9,186 bases of DNA, from NCBI GenBank assembly GCA_002393095.1, contig DGII01000003.1, positions 1-9,186 on the forward strand, given 5' to 3'. Below are positions 1 through 5,469 of this stretch, in pieces. The first letter of the stretch is position 1, and every line of letters begins with the position of its first letter. Below the pieces are notes generated by a model that saw only the letters and a list, made by a program, of their open reading frames with translations, made no database searches and was not told the origin of the DNA. Origin of the DNA: Lachnospiraceae bacterium UBA3826. Its GTDB lineage: Bacteria; Bacillota; Clostridia; Lachnospirales; Lachnospiraceae. The translations under genes and the position numbers were made by a program.

Positions 1-31
1 GAACGAGTGATTAGACAATTTTTTCATAATA

Positions 32-57
32 GCCCGGGTGCCGAGAGGTATCCGGGC
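32..57. other. GC-rich hairpin with GAGA loop
   Basis: This is an inverted repeat with GCCCGG pairing to CCGGGC at its base. Read as plus-strand RNA, it extends to an 11-bp stem with two G-U pairs and a GAGA tetraloop of the stable GNRA type. Read as minus-strand RNA, the two G-U positions become A-C mismatches, so the fold is weaker but the six GC-rich basal pairs remain. No run of T follows it on either strand: the T-run at about 19-24 precedes it on the plus strand. It is therefore not a typical intrinsic terminator, although it lies downstream of the minus-strand alarmone synthetase gene. Confidence 0.6.
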
Positions 58-63
58 ACTCCT

Positions 64-170
64 CATTTAGGCCTCTGCCTTCGGCAGAGATGCGCTCGAT
101 TCGATTGACTTCGTCAATCTCATTACCTCGCGCTGCCAGCGAAAATGCAGTAGCATTTTCGCATTTAGGC
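64..170. repeat. Compact multi-hairpin repeat-like element
   Basis: This non-coding stretch holds three perfect hairpins in close succession. They are 73-89 (CTCTGCC, loop TTC, GGCAGAG), 103-119 (GATTGAC, loop TTC, GTCAATC) and 139-162 (GCGAAAATGC, loop AGTA, GCATTTTCGC). The 9-base direct repeat CATTTAGGC bounds them at 64-72 and 162-170. GCGC at 92-95 can also pair with GCGC at 130-133 to enclose the middle hairpin. An alternative hairpin at 131-141 (CGCT/AGCG) would compete with the 139-162 stem. The density of perfect stems is far above chance. It resembles a dispersed structured repeat or a small RNA domain, but a single copy in the window cannot prove dispersal. It begins a few bases after the stop codon of the upstream minus-strand gene, so it would form that transcript's 3' untranslated region. 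Confidence 0.6.
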
Positions 171-178
171 TTTCACGT

Positions 179-817
179 TCACCCCTCATCGATAAGCGAC
201 TGTACCTCTTCGTTGAGGCTCTGCATCTTGGTATCCAGATCCGACACCATATGAGCACAATCCACGAGCTCTTCCTGAATGTGCGAAGGCGCATTACCCT
301 CGAATTTATAATGTATCTTATGCTCAAGGCTTGCCCAGAAATCCATGGCAACCGTGCGTATCTGTATCTCAACCTTGGCTTCTATCCTCTTGTCGGACAG
401 GAAGATTGGCACGGTTACAAGCATATGATAGCTCTTATATCCGCTTGCCTTGGGATTCTTGATGTAGTCCTTGATCTCCAGCACCTTGATGTCATTCTGA
501 TTAGCCAGCATCTCGGCTATATGATAGATATCCGAAGTGAACGAGCATATTATCCTTATACCCGCAATATCATCCACATATTCCACCATATTCTCTATCG
601 TGGATTCATATCCTTTTTTCTTAAGCTTTTTAACTATACTCTCACTTGTCTTGATACGGGACTTAATGTGCTCAATAGGATTATACCTGTGCACATGCTG
701 AAATTCGTCATTAAGTATCTCAAGTTTGGTATTGATCTCTTTAAGTGCCGACCGGTAGATGAGCAGTACCTCATTCCAACTGTCTACCTGATCGTAACCG
801 CCTGTTCTGCTATCCAT
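179..817 (-). CDS. relP: Small alarmone synthetase, RelP/YwaC-type (p)ppGpp synthetase
   Basis: This is a 212-residue cytoplasmic enzyme predicted to transfer pyrophosphate from ATP to GTP or GDP, making the stringent-response alarmones pppGpp and ppGpp. It consists of a single RelA/SpoT synthetase domain with no HD hydrolase, TGS or ACT domain, and its length is typical of small alarmone synthetases. Visible motifs are NPIEHIKSRIKTSESIVKKL (46-65, nucleotide-binding basic region), DDIAGIRI (82-89, with the catalytic Asp), KASGYKSYH (123-131) and EIQIRTVAMDFWASLEHKIH (150-169, with the catalytic Glu). The wording of these motifs is closer to RelP/YwaC than to RelQ/YjbM, judged from memory. 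The ATG at 817 is preferred because GGAG lies 9 bases before it; an in-frame GTG at 835 would add six residues but has only a poorly spaced G-run. It follows galE by 47 bases with no terminator between, so cotranscription is likely. The family role is established; the subgroup is inferred. Confidence 0.93.
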   Translation of the reverse strand: MDSRTGGYDQVDSWNEVLLIYRSALKEINTKLEILNDEFQHVHRYNPIEHIKSRIKTSESIVKKLKKKGYESTIENMVEYVDDIAGIRIICSFTSDIYHIAEMLANQNDIKVLEIKDYIKNPKASGYKSYHMLVTVPIFLSDKRIEAKVEIQIRTVAMDFWASLEHKIHYKFEGNAPSHIQEELVDCAHMVSDLDTKMQSLNEEVQSLIDEG

Positions 818-864
818 TCTGTAATTCTCCAACACAACCCCCGAATCGGATCGCCTTATGTTAT

Positions 865-1881
865 CTAATCATCATATCCGTTCGGATTATTCTTCTGCCA
901 ACGCCACGAATCCTCGCACATCTGCAATATATCGTACTTGGCTTCCCAGCCAAGCTCCGCTTTGGCTTTGGAAGCATCGGCATAGCAGGTGGCTATGTCG
1001 CCCGCACGTCTTGGCTTAATGGAGTAAGGTATCTTCACTCCGCTTGCTTTCTCGAAGTTCTTAACCACTTCAAGTACGCTGTAGCCCCTTCCCGTTCCGA
1101 GATTATATATACACAAGCCTGCATTCTCTTCAATCTTCTTAAGAGCCTTGACATGACCTATCGCAAGATCCACCACATGTATGTAATCTCTTACACCCGT
1201 ACCGTCCGGCGTATCGTAGTCATTCCCGAACACACCAAGCTCCGCTCTCTTGCCTACCGCTACCTGAGTGATGTAGGGCATAAGGTTATTGGGTATACCG
1301 TTGGGATTCTCTCCCATGGTTCCGCTTGCATGAGCACCTATCGGATTGAAGTATCTTAAGAGCACCACATTCCACTCCGGATCGGCTTTCTGCATATCCG
1401 ACATTATCTGTTCGAGCATTGATTTGGTCCATCCGTAAGGGTTAGTGCATACACCCTTGGGGCACTCCTCCGTGATGGGAACAAAGGCCGGATCTCCGTA
1501 CACCGTTGCGCTTGATGAGAAGATGATGTTCTTGCAGTTATGCTTCCTCATTACATCTAATAGTGTAAGCGTTCCCGTTACGTTATTGTCATAATATTCA
1601 AGAGGCTTTTGAACAGACTCACCCACAGCCTTAAGTCCGGCAAAATGAATGCAACTGTCTATATCCTCTTTAGCGAATATATCCTCAAGTGCCTTACGGT
1701 CTCTTATGTCCGCTTCATAGAACGGAACACTCTTACCCGTTATGGCTTCTATCCTTCCAAGTACCTTCCTGCTTGCATTACACAGGTTATCCAGAACCAC
1801 CACATCATATCCCGCGTTCTGAAGCTCTACCACGGTATGACTTCCGATGAAGCCCACACCGCCCGTTACAAGTATTGCCAT
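865..1881 (-). CDS. galE: UDP-glucose 4-epimerase GalE
   Basis: This 338-residue enzyme of the short-chain dehydrogenase/reductase superfamily uses bound NAD to interconvert UDP-galactose and UDP-glucose. It serves the Leloir pathway and the supply of UDP-sugars for envelope polysaccharides. Seen in the sequence are the Rossmann motif TGGVGFIGSH (6-15), the catalytic SSSATVYG segment (122-129), the catalytic pair Tyr149 and Lys153 in NPYGWTKSM, RYFNPIGAH (176-184) and the C-terminal RRAGDIATCYADASKA (291-306). The length matches the family norm (about 330-340). The residue aligning with E. coli Tyr299 is Cys299, as in epimerases that also accept UDP-GlcNAc and UDP-GalNAc, so a dual substrate range is inferred. 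The ATG has AAGGAG 9 bases upstream. It lies 40 bases after the nucleotidyltransferase gene, consistent with an operon. Confidence 0.97.
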   Translation of the reverse strand: MAILVTGGVGFIGSHTVVELQNAGYDVVVLDNLCNASRKVLGRIEAITGKSVPFYEADIRDRKALEDIFAKEDIDSCIHFAGLKAVGESVQKPLEYYDNNVTGTLTLLDVMRKHNCKNIIFSSSATVYGDPAFVPITEECPKGVCTNPYGWTKSMLEQIMSDMQKADPEWNVVLLRYFNPIGAHASGTMGENPNGIPNNLMPYITQVAVGKRAELGVFGNDYDTPDGTGVRDYIHVVDLAIGHVKALKKIEENAGLCIYNLGTGRGYSVLEVVKNFEKASGVKIPYSIKPRRAGDIATCYADASKAKAELGWEAKYDILQMCEDSWRWQKNNPNGYDD

Positions 1882-1921
1882 TTACAGTATCTCCTTGTTA
1901 TCTTCCTTATATCCTGCTTAA

Positions 1922-2839
1922 TTACGGCCACAGCTTCTCAGGGTACTCTCCCGCTTCCTTAAGAGCCTTGATATTGGCTACAACATAGGGCTTATCCTCC
2001 TGATAAGTCACACCGAACCACTTATCACCTGATGTAAGCACCTTGACCGTAGCCTTGCCGCTTTTGATTATCTTGTCTATATCCGTGGGAAGCAGCGCCT
2101 CAGCCTTAAGCGGATTACCTGCCACATCTTCATCAAGGAACCTTACAAAAGCCTTGTCCAGCTCAGCAAAAAGTCCCTTCTTAAATCCCCACATATTCAT
2201 TGAGACAGGAGTCTTGGGATCAATATCCTTAAATGTCTTGCCCTCATCCTCTGAGTATGCAGCTCCGTCTCCCTTCATAACTATGGTCTTCTGCTCCACT
2301 ATATCCTGTAAGAATCCCTTATCATCCGTCTTACATACGCCTCTTGTAACACTTCCCTTCTCTGTAAGCGTCTTGCCAAGTTCATATGCGACCATGGCGT
2401 AGGCACTGTCATCATCTGCAGTGCTTGTAAGGAAATCATACATTAACTTATAGCCTTCCTTGCCATAGTAATCATCCGCATTGATGACCATAAAGGGTCC
2501 GTCTATCACATCTTTGCAACAGCTTATGGCATGTGTAGTACCCCAAGGCTTGGTTCTGCCCTCAGGAATGCTGTATCCCTCGGGTATCTTATCAAGCTCC
2601 TGTAACACGTATTCCACTTCCATATGCTTCGAGATAGGCTTGCCCACAAGCTCCTTAAAATCCTCTTCTATGGCATGCTTTATTATGAATACCACCTTCT
2701 CAAAGCCTGCCTCCTTGGCTGCATATATGGAAAAATCTATGATCCTGTGGCCCTGCTCATCCATCGAATCCATCTGCTTAAGCCCGCCGTATCTGCTGCC
2801 CATTCCTGCTGCCATGATTACCAATACCGGTTTGTTCAT
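1922..2839 (-). CDS. Sugar-1-phosphate nucleotidyltransferase family protein
   Basis: This 305-residue soluble protein has the GT-A-like fold of NTP-transferases that join a nucleoside triphosphate and a sugar 1-phosphate to give an NDP-sugar and pyrophosphate. The nucleotide-binding signature VIMAAGMGSRYGGLKQ is at 7-22, GTTHAI at 100-105, the metal-binding NADDYYG at 120-126 and VSMNMWGF at 212-219; the last is a hallmark of this poorly characterised branch. The exact sugar and nucleotide cannot be read from the sequence. Position directly before galE and after an alpha-galactosidase points to a UDP-hexose, possibly glucose-1-P or galactose-1-P uridylyltransfer, which is inference. The ATG at 2839 is chosen because AGGAGG lies 11 bases upstream and the signature begins right after it; an in-frame ATG at 2881 has no ribosome binding site and would add 14 non-conserved residues. 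A promoter at 2900-2928 can drive it. Confidence 0.88.
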   Translation of the reverse strand: MNKPVLVIMAAGMGSRYGGLKQMDSMDEQGHRIIDFSIYAAKEAGFEKVVFIIKHAIEEDFKELVGKPISKHMEVEYVLQELDKIPEGYSIPEGRTKPWGTTHAISCCKDVIDGPFMVINADDYYGKEGYKLMYDFLTSTADDDSAYAMVAYELGKTLTEKGSVTRGVCKTDDKGFLQDIVEQKTIVMKGDGAAYSEDEGKTFKDIDPKTPVSMNMWGFKKGLFAELDKAFVRFLDEDVAGNPLKAEALLPTDIDKIIKSGKATVKVLTSGDKWFGVTYQEDKPYVVANIKALKEAGEYPEKLWP

Positions 2840-2899
2840 ATCCGCTATATCCTCCTGATCACTTACGTCATACCGGGACATTCAATGCCCGTATAGAAG

Positions 2900-2928
2900 A
2901 TTATACTATTTTTATTGAATATTGTCTA
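2900..2928 (-). promoter_or_regulatory. Sigma-A-type promoter for nucleotidyltransferase-galE-relP
   Basis: Read on the minus strand, a -35 box TAGACA (2928-2923) is followed by a 17-base spacer and a perfect -10 box TATAAT (2905-2900). Transcription would start near 2893, leaving a leader of about 50 bases that ends in an AGGAGG ribosome binding site before the ATG at 2839. The -35 box overlaps the stop codon of the alpha-galactosidase gene (2928-2926). No terminator is visible between the two genes, so the downstream set could be read both from this promoter and by readthrough. Confidence 0.7.
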
Positions 2929-5346
2929 ATTAAGCTTATCTATAGTATAAAGTCTCGATGAATTATCTCCCATGACTCTGGTTCCTTCTCCCAGTCCTGT
3001 GCCTATGAATCTGGAATTGAGCCTGATGCCGGCATACATAAGGAGCGCTCCGCTTACCACATATTCCTCCTTCTCTCCGTCAAGGGCATATGCTTTGCCG
3101 ATAATGGCCTGTGTGACCCCATCCTCGGCTATATATACGGGCGAGACCTGATTGATGAGATTACCGAATGTCTTAACCGGTATCTTGACCTGCCTTACAC
3201 TCACTCTGTACATCGCATCTTCCTTAAGCCCCGTTGCATACAGCACATCATCAGACAGATTCGGCTCAGAACGCTCTCTGTACAGAAGTATAACGGCATG
3301 ATCTCCCTCTCCGTCTCTTATCTGCCATATAATAGTGCCGTTCTTATCATATACCCTGTCAAAACACCCCGTCTGAAGAAGCTTCCTGTGTTCCTTATAG
3401 AATCTTATCTGACTCTTTACCATCCTTTTCTCCATGGACGAAAGACGGGTAAGGTCAAGCTCATATCCAAGCATTCCCATCGCAGCCACATCGAATCTTG
3501 TCTCTATGGAGGTAGAGCGGAGCGTCTGATGATTGGGAGATGCGCTTACATGCGCTCCCATGGTGGAAGGCGGGTAACCGTAGGATGTTCCTCCCTGGAT
3601 CTTCATCCTCTCCGCAGCGTCGGTATCATCCGATGTCCATATCTGCGGCATGAAGCTTAGTATACCCAGATCGAATCTGTTGCCGCCGGCAGAACATCCC
3701 TCGAAGAGTACCTCTGGGAAAGCAGAGGTCAGCCGGTTAAGCACATCATAAAGCCCCAGCACATAATCATGGAAAAATGTCCCCGGATAAGAATCGCCGT
3801 ATGAGTAAGCATCCGTGACAGGTCTGTTCATATCCCACTTTACATAGGAGATGTCCGCGCTTTTTAAAAGAGCAGTCAGACTACCCACGATATAATCTCT
3901 TACATCCTGTCTCGTATAATCCAGAATATACTGGTTGCGTCCCAGATAAGGCTTAAGCCCCGGCGCAGTCACGGCCCAGTCCGGGTGGGACTCGTAGAGC
4001 TTACTCTTCTTACTGATCATCTCAGGCTCTACCCATATACCGAACTTAAGGCCCTTATCCTTTATCTCATCCACCAGGCTCTTAAGAGTTCCTCCCAGCT
4101 TCTTCTCATTGACTGTCCAGTCTCCGAGGGATGTGGTGTCATCATTCCTCTCCGCGAACCATCCGTCGTCCAACACGAACAGCTCTATGCCAAGCTTAGC
4201 CGCTTCATCCGCAAGCTTAAGGAGCTTTCTCTTATTAAAGTCAAAGTAAGTTGCTTCCCAGTTATTGACAAGAACCGGTCTTGTGCTGTTCTTAAAGCCT
4301 GCGGGAATGATGTACTCCGTCACGAATCCGTGCATATTATGTGAGACTCCGTTATATCCAAGGTGGCTGTAGGTCATCACAGCCTCCGGTGTATAGAATA
4401 TCCCGCCCGGTTGCAGCTTATGAGCAAAGCCATATGAGCTTATACCCGTAAGTATCCTGACCTTGCCGTATTCGGACACCTCGACTCTCTCCCTGTGATT
4501 GCCGGAATAGATAAGATTGAAGGCATAGCAATCGCCGTTATTCTCCGTAGCAAGCGTATCAGACAGTATAATGAAGGGATTATGGGCATTGCTGCTCGTT
4601 CCGTTAAAGGAACCCGTCTCATATATCCCCGATACAAGCTCCTTGTCTCCTGCATGTCTCTCTCTGGTCCATAGCCCGTCAAAGGTCTTAAGTCTGTAAT
4701 CCCTTCCCTGCATATCAAGCATCATGCTCGATATGTCTCTTATGGTATATGTGACAGATGTGTCATTAATTACGACCGTTCTTCTGGTGATCACATTATA
4801 GTTCTCGAACACGGTGTAGATAAGCTTCACCTTAAGCTTCGCTCCCTCGCCCTCATCATGGTTGCCAAGAGTTATCTCAAGCGTATGTATGGTATCCTCA
4901 TCCTGCGTCTTCCTTACATACTTCTCCCTCACGGCATTCCTGCCGGCATATGGCATACCCGTACTGTCACTGTCCTTATATGTACCCTCATATACCTCAG
5001 AGCCTTCATAGTACAGTCTTGTGGATATACAGCCCTTCTCATCCTCTATTATAAGCGGCAGGCTCCTGTAATCACCTGTTCCCGGATTGGAGAATTCCAA
5101 AGCCATACAATCAAGTGTGACATTCAAAAGCTCTGCCTTATCCTCCTTATCCGTAACAGTCGCATCAACGGTAACGGCATTGCCATATGGATTATTGTAT
5201 TTCTCGATAAGAGCAAGGCAGCCCTTATCCGGCATCACCTTTCTTCCGTAGTGAAGATGCTCCATATATCTTTTGCCGCGCACACGCATTATATATGAGG
5301 TATCCCTGGTGGTAAGTGTGAAAGTTCCGTTACCTGCTGTGATCAT
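2926..5346 (-). CDS. Alpha-galactosidase, glycoside hydrolase family 36
   Basis: This 806-residue retaining hydrolase is expected to remove terminal alpha-1,6-linked galactose from melibiose, raffinose-family sugars or similar galactosides. It has an N-terminal beta-sandwich (about 1-320), a catalytic (beta/alpha)8 barrel (about 330-670) and a C-terminal beta domain. Family motifs are NNWEATYFDF (361-370), VLDDGWF (391-397), WVEPEM (438-443), GRNQYILD (469-476), KWDMNRP (503-509) with nucleophile Asp505, FEGCSAGGNRFD (548-559) and TSDDTDA (571-577) holding the general acid/base aspartate. There is no signal peptide, so it should act in the cytoplasm on imported sugars; no transporter is in the window. 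The ATG at 5346 has GGAG 9 bases upstream and matches where family members begin; in-frame TTG codons upstream (to 5370) are less likely. It is the first gene of the leftward group and is divergent from the PaaK-like gene. Confidence 0.96.
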   Translation of the reverse strand: MITAGNGTFTLTTRDTSYIMRVRGKRYMEHLHYGRKVMPDKGCLALIEKYNNPYGNAVTVDATVTDKEDKAELLNVTLDCMALEFSNPGTGDYRSLPLIIEDEKGCISTRLYYEGSEVYEGTYKDSDSTGMPYAGRNAVREKYVRKTQDEDTIHTLEITLGNHDEGEGAKLKVKLIYTVFENYNVITRRTVVINDTSVTYTIRDISSMMLDMQGRDYRLKTFDGLWTRERHAGDKELVSGIYETGSFNGTSSNAHNPFIILSDTLATENNGDCYAFNLIYSGNHRERVEVSEYGKVRILTGISSYGFAHKLQPGGIFYTPEAVMTYSHLGYNGVSHNMHGFVTEYIIPAGFKNSTRPVLVNNWEATYFDFNKRKLLKLADEAAKLGIELFVLDDGWFAERNDDTTSLGDWTVNEKKLGGTLKSLVDEIKDKGLKFGIWVEPEMISKKSKLYESHPDWAVTAPGLKPYLGRNQYILDYTRQDVRDYIVGSLTALLKSADISYVKWDMNRPVTDAYSYGDSYPGTFFHDYVLGLYDVLNRLTSAFPEVLFEGCSAGGNRFDLGILSFMPQIWTSDDTDAAERMKIQGGTSYGYPPSTMGAHVSASPNHQTLRSTSIETRFDVAAMGMLGYELDLTRLSSMEKRMVKSQIRFYKEHRKLLQTGCFDRVYDKNGTIIWQIRDGEGDHAVILLYRERSEPNLSDDVLYATGLKEDAMYRVSVRQVKIPVKTFGNLINQVSPVYIAEDGVTQAIIGKAYALDGEKEEYVVSGALLMYAGIRLNSRFIGTGLGEGTRVMGDNSSRLYTIDKLN

Positions 5347-5380
5347 CCGCAATCTCTCCAATCCTGTCAAATTATAGATA

Positions 5381-5409
5381 TGGATATTGTATCACATTTA
5401 TGCTATATT
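5381..5409 (+). promoter_or_regulatory. Candidate promoter for the PaaK-like gene
   Basis: On the plus strand, TGGATA (5381-5386, four of six matches to TTGACA) is separated by 17 bases from TATATT (5404-5409). TG one base before the -10 box (5401-5402) makes it an extended -10 element. Transcription would begin near 5416, giving a leader of about 54 bases with no ribosome binding site. A competing possibility is TATAGAT at 5459-5465, which would start transcription almost at the ATG. It occupies nearly the same DNA as the candidate minus-strand promoter. Confidence 0.4.
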
Positions 5410-5414
5410 TATCC
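5386..5414 (-). promoter_or_regulatory. Candidate promoter for the alpha-galactosidase gene
   Basis: On the minus strand, TACAAT (5391-5386) is preceded by TG with one base between (5394-5393), forming an extended -10 element. The expected -35 position (5414-5409, GGATAA) is a weak match, which extended -10 promoters tolerate. Transcription would start near 5379, leaving about 33 bases before the ATG at 5346. A second TATAAT at 5376-5371 is possible but lacks a -35 box. No catabolite-response element is recognisable in the intergenic region. Confidence 0.4.
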
Positions 5415-5469
5415 CATTAAATGAATTAACCTGCGAATTAAAAAAATATAAATAACAGTATAGATAAAT

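Noticed and set aside
32..57. The GC-rich hairpin as an intrinsic terminator for the galE-relP transcript
   Set aside because: On the minus strand it is followed by TATTATGAAAAAA rather than a T-run, and the stem has two mismatches; other termination routes or readthrough are equally possible.
67..372. Minus-strand frame of 101 codons overlapping the end of the alarmone synthetase gene and the hairpin element
   Set aside because: It is out of frame with the conserved gene for most of its length, and the rest only reads through the hairpins; the peptide has no protein-like pattern.
251..868. Plus-strand open frame of 205 codons over the alarmone synthetase gene
   Set aside because: It is antisense to a clearly conserved synthetase domain, has no recognisable motif or ribosome binding site, and its composition is that of a reverse-complement shadow.
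2043..2402. Plus-strand open frame within the nucleotidyltransferase gene
   Set aside because: It is a shadow of a conserved minus-strand gene, Ser/Leu-rich as expected from reverse-complement reading, with no start signal.
5361..5370. TTG start codons for the alpha-galactosidase
   Set aside because: The ATG at 5346 has a well-placed GGAG and agrees with the usual family N-terminus; the upstream TTG codons lack a ribosome binding site, and the extra residues are not family-like.
5365..5370. TTGACA on the minus strand as a -35 promoter box
   Set aside because: A -10 box at the right distance would fall inside the coding region after the start codon, and none is present.
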